64,000 nucleotides of DNA from Volvariella volvacea V23 (GCA_000349905.1 KB722736.1:2183428-2247427), one strand, 5' to 3'. Shown: positions 1 through 12,639, counted from the stretch's first letter. Notes: generated by a model from the letters alone, not told the origin. Numbers and translations: made by a program.

Positions 1-1048
1 GGTTGTTCACGAAGCGACTGTTGGGCTATCAATGTATTTGGTATATTGAGGCATTGTCAGAATAAGGTGAGTCTCACCAATCACTCGTCCGTATGAAGAG
101 ACAGAGCTCTCTGGTCTGTGGTATGGATCTGTTTGTGTCCTCTCTGTCCGTTCCGAAATGACACTGAGGGGACGACGAGAAGGAAGTGGTTGCATGGATT
201 GAATAGTGGAAGCGTAATCCTCCTGATCCTGATTTATCCCCAGCTGTTGCATTCGTTGTTGAGCCAAATGAATTAACGGCATGCGTGGAAGTACAGGCTC
301 CGTTTGAGTAGACCCGCTAGACGAACTACTAGACAACAATAGGTTGCTCTGAGTGCTACCGCTGGAAGAATCCTGTTGTTCGAACGGGATTGGCGGCAGG
401 TGATGGCCAAAATGAGGGCCTAAGATCGAGGGCAAGGGTTGAGCTTCAAATGTAACAAGCAAAAGGCGATGGAAGGAATATGAGAAGATGCACCTTCTCG
501 CCTCGGCGACATTCCTTTAGGAGCGACACAGCGCGCATGGGGGTTGTTGCAAGCACCACAACGACAGAATACTCCAAAAGGAAGAAAAGAGGTAGATATA
601 TAAAAAAGGTAACGTTCCCTCACCTTTCTGTTCCCTCCTTTCCCGTTCGTCTGAGGATGCATGTAGGCGCAATAGCGAATATGTTGCATGGATCACATAC
701 CAAATGCCCATCTTATGGTCGACTCGACATTAAAATACCATTCCCAAAGCCTGTCCTTGAGCTCCTGGTCAGAAAGCCCAGAGGTTTGGGCATCACCAAT
801 AACTTTTCGAACTTGTTCGAGGGACTCGTCAAGCTGAACTGTAGAGCACTTATGAGAATGGGAGCAATATAACCCAGGATGGCGGCTGACTATATTGATC
901 CGGTGTAATTTCGTCCTCTCCGCCATCGGATAGTGCATCGTCTTCCAATTCAGCTGGGAAGATGCAAACAGTTTGATCACGGGCGCCATCGACATTAGTG
1001 GTGCTCACCATTGATATCCAGCTTTCTAAAATCCCTGTGTCTAGACAT
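1..1048 (-). CDS. HBS1: Hbs1-like translational GTPase, N-terminal part (gene runs off the window)
   Basis: HBS1 is the eRF3-like GTPase that works with Dom34/Pelota to rescue stalled ribosomes in no-go and non-stop decay. Only the 5' part is here; the GTPase domain lies beyond base 1. The start ATG at 1048 gives MSRHRDFRKLDIN, then after a 55-bp intron an acidic stretch ending DDALSDGGEDEITPDQY. This matches the usual Hbs1 N-terminus. It is followed by the small Hbs1 N-terminal helical domain (LEQVRKVIGD ... LKDRLWEWYFNVEST). Next come a short Cys-rich stretch (CRCGACNN...RC, possibly a degenerate zinc finger) and a Ser/Gln-rich linker. At least four short introns are needed, with GT...AG borders visible near 1003, 892, 710 and 515. 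The gene shares a short divergent promoter with RIM1. The assignment rests on N-terminal motifs only, because the G domain cannot be seen. Confidence 0.82.
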
Positions 1049-1212
1049 TGTTAAGCTCGATCGACGCTTCGAGGCGCGATGGGAAGCACGGATAGGGACG
1101 AAGTCTAACTCCCAGACGTCTGGGTCCCTTAACCCAAACAAGCACAAATACATCTCACCCTAATTTACTTCTGCCGCTCAGCACTCAACTTTTCTCAAGT
1201 CTACGATTCACT
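1049..1212. promoter_or_regulatory. Divergent promoter HBS1 / RIM1
   Basis: Only 164 bp separate the two start codons, which point away from each other, so both 5' UTRs and core promoters must fit here or overlap. I see no clear TATA box. The function as a shared promoter is inferred from spacing alone. Confidence 0.5.
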
Positions 1213-1868
1213 ATGTTGACTACATTGAGAGCTGCTTCCCAAAGAACTGGCCTCCGCGTACGGCATTTTATCTGATATTCTCACACGACTCACAAGGCTT
1301 TACAACTACAGGCCTTTTCGACAACCCCGACACGCTCAGCTGACCTTGCAAAACTTGTTCTCATTGGCAACCTAGCGCGAGAACCGGAGGCAAAGGTGAC
1401 CAAAACAGATAAGGAATACGTTGTGTACGCGTCTCAGCTCCGCAATATGCAATTGATTGCTCACAATCCTCTGTTCTGCAGGTATACTGTCGCCACACAT
1501 AACTTCCCTCCACCTCCACCTGATGCCAACGGAGGTATGTTAATGAATCCTTGAACGGGCATTTCATTCATTGCCGCGAACAGAACGACGTTCTGCTGGT
1601 ACCACCTGGCATCGTATCCTCTCGTTCCAAGAACCTGCAAACCGATATCTACAAACGCTCCAAAAGGGTTCTAAAGTTTATGTAGAGGCCGCGTTCGAGT
1701 TGCGTGAACCCGAGCCTGGTGCAGATCCAAGTACACCACAGGGACAACGTCAAATATTTTTGAGGCATGGTACGCAGTATATATATATTTGCATTTAACA
1801 CGTCCACTGACATAATTCCGGCAGAACAAATACGAGTACTTAATCCCCCTCACCGTAATGAGGAGTGA
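1213..1868 (+). CDS. RIM1: Mitochondrial single-stranded DNA-binding protein
   Basis: This is an OB-fold SSB that coats single-stranded mtDNA during replication. After splicing, the N-terminus (MLTTLRAASQRTGLR, then ALQLQAFSTTPTRSA) is basic, hydroxylated and lacks acids, as expected of a mitochondrial presequence. The SSB core follows: LAKLVLIGNLAREPEAK, YTVATHNF, TTWHRILSFQEPANRYLQTL, KGSKVYVEAAFELREPEP and RQIFLRHEQIRVL. These match the SSB strands, including the conserved W-H-R and KG-x-x-VYVE segments. About 150 residues is normal for the family. Four or so introns are needed, for example donor near 1258, acceptor at 1299 and donor near 1423. The TGA is at 1866-1868. Divergent from HBS1. 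Confidence 0.9.
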
Positions 1869-1955
1869 TTTAGGCCAAAGTTTCGATACTTATTAAACTG
1901 GTATGCACAACCTAATATGCCCCAACTCGTTGATACTGCTTGATAATATATGAGG

Positions 1956-2873
1956 TTAATTCGGAGATTGGGGTCTGTGGGCCTCGCTTGGTCCAACATC
2001 AGTCATCCATTCCTGTGCGTGTATTAGTATCAGCCTTGCAAAATCCTCAAGACACACCACGCTTTCTCGAACCGGAACCGGGATTGCCGGAATTGAGGGC
2101 TCGGGCATCGCAAGCGCGTCATCGTGTTTGCTCATCTTATTAATATAGTCTCGAACCGTGGTCACCACCAACTGAAAATGAGTTGCAAGCGGGCTATGGA
2201 CTCGAAGGGGCGTCAACGAACGTTATGGTCATCCTGAGAAGAGCCCGAGTAACATGCCACTATTGCAATGGGGCAGCATGGTGCATTCTGTGGGTTAGGA
2301 ATAAGCTACTTGGAGTTGACATCGACCCGAATAGGTCACCTCCAGCCAAACTGGAAAAGCTGTGATGGCAGATGTTCCACAAAATGGAATCAAGTGTGAA
2401 TATCTGAACACTTACCACCACCAGGACACTGTTCGCTCTGCAACCCCATTTGTTTTGGTGTCTTCTTCATCGCGCTCATCCCTCTCTCCACATAAAAACT
2501 TGAATGCCCAGTTTGTTTGACCACGCCGATCATTTCTTCAATGCAGGACCAGCTTTGCAAGCTCACATCACCAATGCCTCTAAGGTCGCCAACAGTGCAC
2601 GCGAACAGAGTGTGTCCTGCTATAGTTTGTATTGATATCACTAGACCTTTTCCTCGAGCATGTCGGGGTGAAGCTCGAAATCTTTTGCGTAACGACAGGC
2701 CCTAAACAACCACTGAACACCGCGAGCTGAGGAGTAACATCAAAGCTTGTGCTCACGAGAGTGACAGCATCAGACGCCGAGAAAGAAGGAAAGCGGTATG
2801 CCTTCTCGTCGGTCAACGCCTGGTTGGCAAGGTCGGTGTCTGTAGGAACCATGGACTGAAAACCCGAGAACAT
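1956..2873 (-). CDS. UPF0303 / YBR137W-like protein (heme-degrading-like DUF336 fold)
   Basis: The family has the GlcG/HbpS-like fold. The yeast member YBR137W is linked to the Get4/Get5 complex, and its biochemical activity is not settled. Spliced segments in order are: DEKAYRFPSFSASDAVTL; LRKRFRASPRHARGKGLVIS; IQTIAGHTLFACTVGD; a helix ending in the TGHSSFYVERGM motif typical of the family; AFPVWLENAPCCPIAIVACY; and SGSSQDDHNLVVTTVRDYI. All agree with UPF0303 order. The ATG at 2873 is the first one giving the family N-terminus, and an in-frame ATG at 2852 is an alternative. The frame stays open for about 45 residues past the usual end, to 1956. This means either a C-terminal extension or an unseen terminal intron, so the 3' end is uncertain. 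Confidence 0.75.
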
Positions 2874-3317
2874 GAGGCCTGGAGCAACGTTTCGGCTTTG
2901 GGTGGGCAGGTGACGTTTATGTTATGTGAAGGATGTGGGTTTCTGGATACAGAGTAATTGCGCGGGCGCTCGAGATTATACGAACGTTCTGGTGGTACTG
3001 TCCACGATGAAGAAATCGAGGAAAGGGACATCCCCGGTCGGATTGCCCTCACGAACTCACACAACGAGGCGACTTGATTTGATGATTCAGGTCTAGATTC
3101 CATGAATAAACATTTACGTGGCGCTAGCTTTCTATCGTTCTATAATAACCCTGCTGGAAGGGTTTGGTACAGCAAGGTAGCAAATAAGGTAATGGGCGCA
3201 ATGACGAATTATAAAAGCGGGAGCAAAAGTGGAGGAAGCATGTGAGCCGGTTTGTTTGCACCCCGACGACCTGCCAATGTCATTGCAGGTCTTCCGTTAT
3301 CTTCCCCACCCTCAGTC
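2874..3317. promoter_or_regulatory. Divergent intergenic region UPF0303 / PEX12
   Basis: 444 bp lie between two outward-facing starts. A minus-strand reading frame covers part of it (to about 3103) but has no recognisable protein content, so I treat it as 5' UTR/promoter. No distinct motif was recognised. Confidence 0.35.
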
Positions 3318-4699
3318 ATGGAGTTCTTCAACGACATTGGTACTGACCCCTTGAGGCCTTCCTTGTTCGAACTCGTTGCTCAGGAGCAATTACGGGATTT
3401 ACTGCAGCCGGCGCTGAAGTATGTCCTAGCGGTGCGTGTCCTTCAGACATTCTCCGACGACCCAAATTGACTGTCAATATAGGTGTTTGCTCAACGCTAT
3501 CCACGGTACCTGCTCAGAATAGTAAACCGTCATGAAGAGTTTTATGCCATCCTCATGCTGATGGTGGAGCGACACTACCTCCGCAAACACAGTCAGCCCC
3601 GCACACATTCGTATTTCAAATCAGCCTTGCTCATGTGCTTCAGATGCCTCATTTTCGGAGAATTTCTATGGACTCAAGCGGAGGCGAAGGCCATACATCA
3701 GGACTGATAGGGCTCAAGCAGCCGTGGGCGGAATTCCGTCCGGTGAAAAGCTGGGGCCTCGTGAATTGAAGTTGTCCTTACTTTTCCTCGTGCGTGCATA
3801 GATTTGTTGCATTCTGACGTTTATCGAATTAATTGATGCCTTGTGTCATTGCAGGTTGGCATACCATATCTACGGGCCAGAGCTCATGACTATTACGAAG
3901 AGCTAGGAGGGGGTGTGAATAGTGATCTCCTTGATGAAGGGGTGGATGCCAGGCGGCTACGTGCGTTGACGGAGGAGGTAGGATTATATAGACTTCCAAC
4001 GTTCACTCATACTGATCTATCCAACAGGGTCTCCTCGGACTCTTTCGACGAACGTTCAAAAAGCTGTATCCGATACTGAACACGACCTTTGAGTTCTGGC
4101 TTCTACTCTGGAATATTGGCTACCTATTTGACCAAACACCCGTTTACCGTCCGTGGCTATCGTGGATAGGAGTGGAATTACGTCGTCTGGGTCCGGATGA
4201 TTTCGTGAGTATTATATCGGATATCGTGTCAAGATGGCTGAAGCCCTTGTAGCGTGTCGCCAGTGCCCTGAGCAATAAAGCTGCACCCTCCGAAGGACGA
4301 CGAGGGATCTATGCTAGATTGTCCCAACTGCTAGTCAAGTCGCCACAGCTGCTGTTTGACTCGTTGCGGCTGCTCTTGCCCACTGCGATATTCTTCATCA
4401 GGTTTCTCGAGTGGTGGTATTCACCAGGATCACCAGCACGTTCGCTGTCTACGTCACCCCTAGGACCAGCCGTTCCACCTCCACGGATGCTTGAACCACA
4501 TCCTCAGGGAATCCCATTCAATCCCCGGGAATATGGGATATGTGCAATCTGCCATGGTTCGATTAATAACGCCACGGCCCTTCCCTCGGGATATGTATTT
4601 TGCTACCGTTGTGCACACGACTATGTTGAGAAGCATTCACGATGTCCAGTGACACTGCTGCCGTCGAGGGTGTGGCAGCTAAGGAAGGTTATGGTGTGA
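3318..4699 (+). CDS. PEX12: Peroxin 12, RING-finger subunit of the peroxisomal import ligase
   Basis: Pex12 sits in the peroxisomal membrane with Pex2 and Pex10 and ubiquitinates the recycling receptor Pex5. The first exon, MEFFNDIGTDPLRPSLFELV, is the typical start. Downstream exons give YPRYLLRIVNRHEEFYA, GLKRR, LSLLFLVGIPYLRARAHDYYE, FEFWLLLWNIGYLFDQTPVY and PWLSWIGVELRRLG. These are characteristic Pex2/Pex12 domain elements with membrane segments. The C-terminus carries the degenerate RING: CAICHGSINNATALPSGYVF, CYRCAHDYV and RCPVTLLPSRVWQLRKV, with the reduced zinc-ligand set usual in Pex12. At least five short introns occur. The frame before 3318 is also open, but the ATG at 3318 matches the family start. 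Confidence 0.92.
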
Positions 4700-4993
4700 T
4701 GTGCTGACGCACGTTCGTGGATTTTGGAGTTTATCGATGTATTTTACTCGCATATGGATAATCTATTTGCACCATCAATGCGATTAGGCTCTCTTGCTCT
4801 CCATTTTCGGAATATCGTAAACACAGCTAAGCCAGTCCCCCTTCCGCCTCCTCTTAATCCTTTATTCTCGTTCCCCTCCTCTCCCTGCCTGCCCATGGAT
4901 ATACCCAGCATCGCCCCACAATCTACCTAAACCAGTTGTGGACCCAGTTTCGCGCTCTTTCAAATCGTCCTTCTCCCTCCACTTTCTCGCGTC

Positions 4994-7900
4994 ATGAAGG
5001 TGTAGCCCCTGTCAAATTGTCCGTCCACTCCCCATTAACTTCTTTCCCCCCATTTGCGCTTTTTCGTCGCAGTTTGGCAAACACATCCAAGCTCAGCAGA
5101 TCCCGGGATGGTCTGCTTACTATCTTGACTACAAGTTCTTGAAGAAGATTATTTCCTCCCTTGCCGCGAACAGGCCGGCTTCCGAGGCTGCTTCCCTTGC
5201 GTTGGGTGTCCGTCCCTCAGATGTCTTGACTCAATCACCGGCTTCCGCTCCTGTGGCGTCCCCAGCCCCAATCACCAGAACACCACCAACCTCTGCGTTG
5301 CTTGATGACGCCACCTCCAGCACTAGTCGCCTTCCTATTTTTGCCACCACAGGCCAAGACGAGGATAGAACCCCGGACTTTCGCGCCCATAAAGCCGCCT
5401 TCTTTTTCAAATTGGAACGTGAACTAGAAAAGGTTTGTTCCAGTCTATGCCACCCCGTCACTCATCCCAATCCTTGTCATGTCGCGTGGGTCCTGAAAAG
5501 ATAAATTTATTCTATCTACAAAAAGAAGCGGAGCTCAAGCTACGTCTTGAAACGCTGCTATCAAAGCGCAGAGCCGCTGCTATGAGAGGGCTCCCTGATC
5601 TCAACGAGGAAACGAGCGTAGAATGGTCTGCTGTCGCCGAGGGATTCCGTCTACTGGAACGTGACCTCAACAAACTGCAGGTATATGCGCTTCCAATTTT
5701 TATTTGAGTCGCTTTACGATTGCGGTTATCGTTAGCAATTCGTTGAAATCAATGCCACTGGATTCCGCAAAATTTTAAAGAAATTTGACAAGCGTTCCAA
5801 GTCCACCACAAAAGAGTTGTACTTGACACGTCAAGTTGACGTGCAGCCAGTATTCAACCGGCAGGTGATTCACCTCCAATATGCCGCATCTACCCCCAAT
5901 TCATCAGGTTTTAGCTAATTTCAGAGCTAGCCGATGCTGTCACTGCCTGTCTCATGGACCTGACAGACTTGTCCTCTGGTCTCAAGTTTGAAGGGACCGC
6001 TGCAAGCGATATACTTACTCAGCAGATATTACTTGAACGCTCTCTTCCTGCCGGGCCTTACTATGACCTCGAAGTGAATCTTCGTACCGCAGTCGCGAAT
6101 GCAGACAATACTGCAATCACGGATTGCGTCAAGCTAGCAGACACTCTTGCACATCATAGCGCCACTAACGTAGCACGTATTCTTTGGAATATTATCATCG
6201 AGGCACCACCTGATCTCGCAGACCTCATTCTTGCTTCACTCGTTTCACCCTTCGACTTCAGATTTATCGACGATATTAACGGTCGTACTTGCCTCCACGA
6301 AGCGGCACGGGCTGGGACGCCTCGCCTCGTCGATATGTGTCTACAAAATGGGGTACAGCATCTAAAAACCGACCTATACGGACGCACAGCTCTACATTAT
6401 GCAGCCATGAACGGTCATGCCAATATTTGCAGACGCTTGCTAGAAGCTGGATTGCCCGCGGATAGCTTGGATAGGGATAATTACACCCCCTTGATTTATG
6501 CTACGCAACGCGGCGCAGTCGAGTGCGTCCGTGTTTTGTTGGAAGTAGGGCATGTTTCAGTGCAACCGGAGAAACCAGCTGGTGACCTCATCCCCCTTTC
6601 ACTCGCAAGTCAGGCTGGTCACCTCGATGTCGTTCATATTCTGCTAGAATACGGAGCGGAGTGTTTGGCAAACAGTAATGGTGAATATCCCATGCACCTG
6701 GCAGCTAGGGAGGGTCATGTAGAGGTCTGTCGCGTTCTTCTCCACCGAGAGGGTTGGGATACACCAGATAAATATCAAGAATGGACACCAGTCTTCCATG
6801 CAGCGCGATATGGACGCGATGAGTGCGTTGAATTGTTGCTGCAAGCTGGCGCGCGGGCACTAATTCTAGACGAACTTGGTCTTCTTGCTGTCCATTATGC
6901 GGCCTGGTACGGACACAATGCATGCCTGGCCTCGCTGTCAAAGGCTACCCTAAGCGTTCCTGGTCCTATCCACTCCATTAGACGCGAAGACTCACCCATG
7001 TCGGATGCAGGAAAGCCAGGAGACTCAGAAATTGATACAATACCGTCTTTGACCCTACCACCACCCATTATGCCGCATAGAGTGTACGGGCATAATTATC
7101 TCGATAGACATCACCTGGTGCAGATCACTATTGGACATTTTACGCCCGATGACGTTCAAAAGACAGGCGTTCGGTTGCATCATCGCCTTATGAATCCCGC
7201 ATTCAAGGACGACCACCTTCTCACCTCACCCCCATTAAAGCTCGTTATGACGTGTCCTAATATCACTTCGGCGCCGTATAGTATCTCGCTTCCACACAAG
7301 ATCGGTGAAGGAATTTTCGTGTTCCAGATTCCTTCGTTGGACAGCCTTTCACTGGAATTTTCTATTCACCCGAACTTCGGTACCAAAACCCTTGGTCGTG
7401 CCGTTGCTCTACCTTCGTGGTTCCACGGAATTACAAATAGTGCATATAATCTACCCATATTGGATAGTAGAATGCATGTCGTAGGCGAGGTAAGGTTCTC
7501 CCAGTGTCTGAATAGGATGTGCGAGTGACGCGGTGCAGGTCGATTTCGAAGTTAACATCATCACCGCGTTCGAGGGCGTGACTCTAGAAGTCGGCGGCGA
7601 CGTAGAAACGTACTGGAAAGCAATGGCGGCCCCGGTAATTAGCACCCCACAATTGTTGGTTCCACGGGCCTCGCACCGCTCTAGTCTAATCAGCTCGGCA
7701 CATACGTCACCTTCGACCTTTTCTAGTGTGGTCGGCAGGCCCCCATTGACGATTTCATCACTACACGGAAGCTATTTTTCCGTTGCAGTCCAGGTCACAA
7801 AAGACCACCATCCAGTCGTTTATGCGGGACAATACCTTCCCGAACGAAACTTCGAGTTGTCTGTCTCTGACGTCACGCTTGCGCAGTTCGAGGCGCTCGC

Positions 7901-8897
7901 CAAGAGAGAGGGTAGGCAATTAGAATCCAATCCCCAGATAGCGACAGGCGATTGGCCCTCGCGAATACAGCGATCAATGCTGTCTCTCGCCCAATTGTTG
8001 ACTGTATGTCGTCATCCTTCCTTGTTTACTCGTTTGTCATGCCTCATGGCCTCCTTGCTTTCTTTTTCAGGTTCTGCCCCTTGGCGTTGGCATAAACCTC
8101 GATCTTACCTACCCTTCGAAAAGAAAATGCAATCTCAATGCGCGATTTCGTAGTAACAGCATGGACCTGAACACGTTCGTGGACTCGATCTTACGAGCTA
8201 TTCATTGTACATCTGCGTCACTGGAAAGCTATTCAGTAAATCGCCGAAGGATCGTCTTCACTTCTTTCTCTCCCGATGTGTGCTCCGCCCTGAACTGGAA
8301 ACAGCCTAATTGTGCGCAAAAGTTACCACCCGTTCCACCCTTCAGTATCGTACTCACTTTGCCACTTGACGTGTAGACCCTGTGTTCTTCGCCACATTGT
8401 GCGGCAAAAACAGAACGCCTCCCCTGTCAGGTCTTTCCGCCGAAGAACTTAAATGCGATTCACGGAATTTGAGCATAGGCGCGGCTGTGGAATTTGCAAA
8501 AGTGAATAACCTATTGGGTATCTTCGTCGAGGCCGACTTGCTGGTGAGAGATTTCGCTCCCTTTGGTTCTTCGTTTCCTTCGAGAGTTGTTGGGGTTGGG
8601 GCTGTGCAGGACGAATTCTCCTTCCAAATTCTCTTTCTCTTTCGGTGCTGTCTGATTTCCGAATGTTCACTCATCCTATGACGCAATGTTACTTGCTCCT
8701 TTTAGGTCCAGGTTCCGTCACTGATAAACGGAGTCAGGAACGCCGGCCTTTTGGTCGGAGTGCACAGCTGTACTGGGCAGTTCACAACACAAGGTATTCC
8801 GACCATGGCAAGTGGGGAAGCGGCCTCGGTGGACGCTTTCCTCGGTGATGACGGTATGGTGACATTCGTTGATCATGCTGTAAGAGAACTATTCTAG
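4994..8897 (+). CDS. PHO81: PHO81/NUC-2-type CDK inhibitor (SPX, ankyrin, GDPD-like)
   Basis: This is the phosphate-sensing regulator that, in yeast, inhibits the Pho80-Pho85 cyclin-CDK when phosphate is low. The SPX domain starts with a two-codon first exon (ATG AAG, 4994-4999) followed by an intron, then FGKHIQAQQIPGWSAYYLDY and KFLKKIISSL. SPX helices end with QFVEINATGFRKILKKFDKR, which holds the inositol-pyrophosphate-binding Lys-rich helix. Five or six ankyrin repeats follow (about 6270-6930; for example NGRTCLHEAARAGTP, YGRTALHYAAMNGHA and EYPMHLAAREGHVEV). The C-terminal part resembles the glycerophosphodiester phosphodiesterase barrel (LGVGINLDLTYPSKRKCNL; RRRIVFTSFSPDVCSALNWK; SAEELKCDSRNL; LLGIFVEADLLV). 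The HxE...H catalytic pattern of active GDPDs was not seen, as expected for Pho81. The stop TAG is at 8895-8897. It follows PEX12 by 294 bp on the same strand. Confidence 0.92.
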
Positions 8898-9243
8898 AGG
8901 TTATATTTTCTTGAATCATAATAACTCCGTACAATCCGCACATCACATCTTTCAACGTCATATTCCTTCAACACATCATTGTTTCAATAGTAACGATATA
9001 CACATTAGCGCCTGTACGTGTGTAACTAGTATATGCACATGGTTTCCAGAAAGCTTGAAAAGATGTTACATGAGGTGAAAGCAGCAAATGTAGGAAATGA
9101 CGTGGTGTGCGTGTGAAGCAAACGAAGCAAAGTTGCTGGTAATACAGTCTATGGGAATAAGCTAGGTCATGAGGAAGTGATGTGGAGTGTTCGTGATGAT
9201 GCAATGAGGCTCGCAAATAGAAGGAGTGAACCAGACTGATGCT
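8898..9243. other. Convergent 3' intergenic region PHO81 / ABC transporter
   Basis: 346 bp between two converging stop codons. It is AT-rich after 8900 (attatattttcttgaatcat-like), consistent with a 3' UTR and polyadenylation region. No gene seen. Confidence 0.5.
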
Positions 9244-12200
9244 CTAGACTGATGCATGATACAGGGCAGCATAGGAGCCGTCCTTCTCCATTAGTTCTTC
9301 ATGTGTTCCAAATTCAGTTATGGTCTAGAAAAGAACCAAAAGGCCAAGGTCAGTTGAAGCTCTTCAGTCTGGTTCAAGGACGATGCCAGCATAAGACACC
9401 CATTTTCGGCCGACCAAGGTGGCACCTTTGGAAAAAAGTGCAAACCTGATCGTTATCCATCCGACGTAAGGGTAGTCGAGTCTCGTAAGAGGCACGATAC
9501 GGCAACGATATGACATGTCAGGGAAGGACACGGCAAGGAAGAAAAGTGTATGAAAAAAGGACAACACGCAAAACAGGGAAGAATAAAAAAAAGTGACTTT
9601 GCGTGATTCCAGGAAAGCAAAAAAGACAAAACTTACCCCATTTTCCATCATGGCGATTTTGTCGGCTCGCCGTGCGGTGGACAGTCGGTGGGTGATGAAA
9701 ACGACATTCTTTATGCGATTGCCGGATGGAGACTTGGATATCGAGTCGATTGTGTCAAAGATCTTTTTCTGGGCGTGTGCATCGAGCGAAGATGTCTATG
9801 AAGGGAAAATAATGCAAGTGAGTGCCATGAGAAGGTTTTTGGTCGAAAGGAGAATTCCGAAAAGTTTAGATGGGGATACGTTCATTTCCGTTCAGGGAGG
9901 TAAATAAGAAAGTGCGGGAGAACGTAAACATATCAAAGGAAATCTCGGTGACAAGATCAATGTCAGCAGTGTCATTACTTACTGGTTCATCGAAAACCAT
10001 TAAATCGACATCAGGTTCATTTGCTTTCATGAAGGCACGAGCTAAAGCTATCCGTTGCCACTGTCAAAAATAGCAAGTTCAAGAAACAACATGCATGTTA
10101 GCGTCTTCCATTTTTATCGGAATTGCTTTGGTTGGAAAGGCATTGGAGTGGAATTCCTTGACAAGACAATCCCACAAACCGTGCTTTCCCAGACCAAAGA
10201 AGAGAAGCAAACATACCTCGCCACCTGATAGACCCCCGGACGATCTTGATTGATGATTGCCTCCATGACAGCCAGAATACGTTGACATCGACTCAAACCC
10301 TTGTGGTTGAAGTATCGTTTTCAGACCGTCCGGCAGCGATCGTATGATATGATGTGCTTCTGCCAGGCTGATAGCGTGGTTGATGGCCATGTCTGAATTC
10401 ATGTCCCCAGTGTTTCCCAAACCAACGTTCTCCCGTACGGTCGAATTGAATTTGGAGAAGTCCTGGAACACACCCGTGAGACGTCGGTGGTACTCTGATG
10501 GATTGAGTCGTCGAATGTCAACGCCGTTGATATGAAGATCTCCATCTTGGAAATCCAGAATACGCATAAGAACCTTGGCTAGTGTAGATTTGCCTAGGGG
10601 TGCGAGCGAGTTGGTCAGAAAACACCGTTATGGTTTACGCGAAGTGGGTTTGATCGTCATTTACCACTCACCCGAGCCATTGTAACCAACGATAGCTAAG
10701 CTCTCACCGGCATCCAGGTGCAGATTAATATCACGAAGGGCTGCCTTACTGCTTCCCGGGTAGGTGAATGACAGGTCGCTGAAAGCCGAATGGGTTATCA
10801 GATCGGGGAAGGTGAGGCGCCCATAACGGTGTTTAGAGATATAAATTACGATAAAAGAACCAGGTAAGCCGTGTACTCAAATGGGGGGACAATACCCAGC
10901 GTACCTAATATCAATGCTCATTCCGCCCTCTGGTCTTTCCGGATAGGCAATCTCATCTTCCTCTTTGGGATGTAACAACGGCCTCAATTTCATGCTTGTG
11001 CAGAATGCCGACATGATGAAGATCCCCTGAAATGCCATCTTTATGGTCGTAACGAGACTTTTTGAGACAGCCACCATTGAGAAGATGGAATGGCGGTACA
11101 CCGCAAGAGACCCTAGTGATGCACCTGAGGTTTGAAGCAGCAACACGAGGGGGACCTGTACGATCCAAGGCGGACATGCAGGTTACGGGGGTGAGTACCA
11201 AGCATCTTGAGCCTGGAGCAAACCGAACAAGATAATGGAGAGGACTTACATTCTGCAATATGGGGGTAAAGTCATGCAAGTTGAGTTGGGGGAAGAACGA
11301 TTGTTGGCTCAAGAGGTGATCCTGTTCGGCCGAATGCAGGACGTTTCTCGCCTCTGCCCACGTATCCAGTATCCACTTCTCCAAGCCGAATAGGGCAATT
11401 TCGGGGCGATAGGAATCATTATACGCGAGATTACGCATACGCTCCTGGCGCTTCGCGGCATTGACTTCACCTGCAGAGTAGGGCGAAGACTCCGAGTTGC
11501 CTTGGAACCAACCGAGCCAGGATAGCAGCGACGGTAGGACGACGGTCAATATGGATAAGGTGAGAACGTAAACGTGGGTGATACCCCCAGTGAGAGAGAG
11601 GATCAGGAATATGTGAGAAATAATTTCTGTCGCAAGGGAAAGGATTCGGACGAAATCAAGGGGAGAGAGCAAGCCAAAACCGGCACCACTGAAGGATTGG
11701 GCAAAGATATCGGACTCTTGGAGGAGATCGCGTATCTTTGGATCTGCCAGTGTTGGAAGGTCCAAACGAACGCGGTGCTGCAGCTGCAGGTGTTGTATAT
11801 AGAACTGCGCAGAATCGAGGACTATTTGCTCGTTTGCCGCACTGCGGAGTTCGCATTGTTAATTTGACGGCTGGTTATATGAGTAGACACTGCGCTTACG
11901 CGAAATTATCGAGAAAGCCCTGGACTGTCCGTTGGAGAAGTTCCGTGGAAATCAGGGAGAACAGACGAGACCATGTGAAGCTCCCAGAAGCGATCAAAGT
12001 TTGTAGCTGTCAATGAAAATGTCAGTGAGAGACCCTTGTTCGGTGGCAATGGGCGTTTCCGACCAACCTCGTCTATGATGAGAGCCTAATGGGAGGACGA
12101 AAAATTGCTCGGTAGACAGAAGGAGAGCAGCAACGATGGACACACCTGGGAATAACCTCGGAAGGCGGGAAACGAGGCTCGCACTATCTGGAAGGCGACC

Positions 12201-12639
12201 ATGAAGGTGGTGCGGACTGGGTTGAGGCCCCATAGCACTTTGAACTGACATAAATGGACAAGGTGTGACATCAAGCTGGGCAGACAAACAGGAGGGCACT
12301 CACGAGGTCAAATGCACACCGGTGGGCCAGAGAGTAAGCCAAACTGGCGTTGGCCATATTTAGAGGCCTCTGTGCGCCTGGTACGAAATACGAGCCTGGG
12401 GTGCCAGGCATCTGTCTGGAAGCAAGCCACATGTCGAAGACGGATTCGGCAGAGCTCGCTGGGGACGGGCCTGGCTTGGACGCGGGCATGGGCTGGTCGC
12501 GGAGGAGGAATGGGAGGGAGTCAGCGGAGAGGATGTGCCGGGCGGTAAGAAGGTGGCACAGGGAATAGTAGAAGGGTCGTATCCACATCAAGCAGGACGG
12601 GGAGTAGACGGCCTTTGGGTCGCGGGGCGGGGGCGTCAC
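9244..12639 (-). CDS. Half-size ABC exporter (TMD-NBD, type-1 fold)
   Basis: A membrane exporter with one transmembrane domain and one nucleotide-binding domain, which would work as a dimer; the substrate is unknown. Hydrophobic segments appear in the N-terminal half, for example LATEIISHIFLILSLTGGI with VYVLTLSILTVVLPSLLSWL, and SLVTTIKMAFQGIFIMSAF. The NBD is complete. It has FSDLSFTYPGSSKAALRDIN, Walker A GYNGSGKSTLAKVL (an intron at about 10580-10672 splits the second Gly codon), Q-loop GVFQDFSKFNSTVRENVGL and signature SSGGLSGGE. Walker B follows as WQRIALARAFMK...DLMVFDEP, then D-loop SSLDAHAQKKIFDTID, H-loop FITHRLSTARRADKIAMMEN and ITEFGTHEELMEKDGSYAAL. The start is set at the ATG at 12639 of an open 5' exon, and the N-terminal exon order is the least certain part. 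Divergent from the GTP cyclohydrolase gene. Confidence 0.85.

Noticed and set aside
480..872. Plus-strand frame of 130 codons
   Set aside because: Antisense to HBS1 exons and introns; the HBS1 motifs on the other strand are specific and spliceable.
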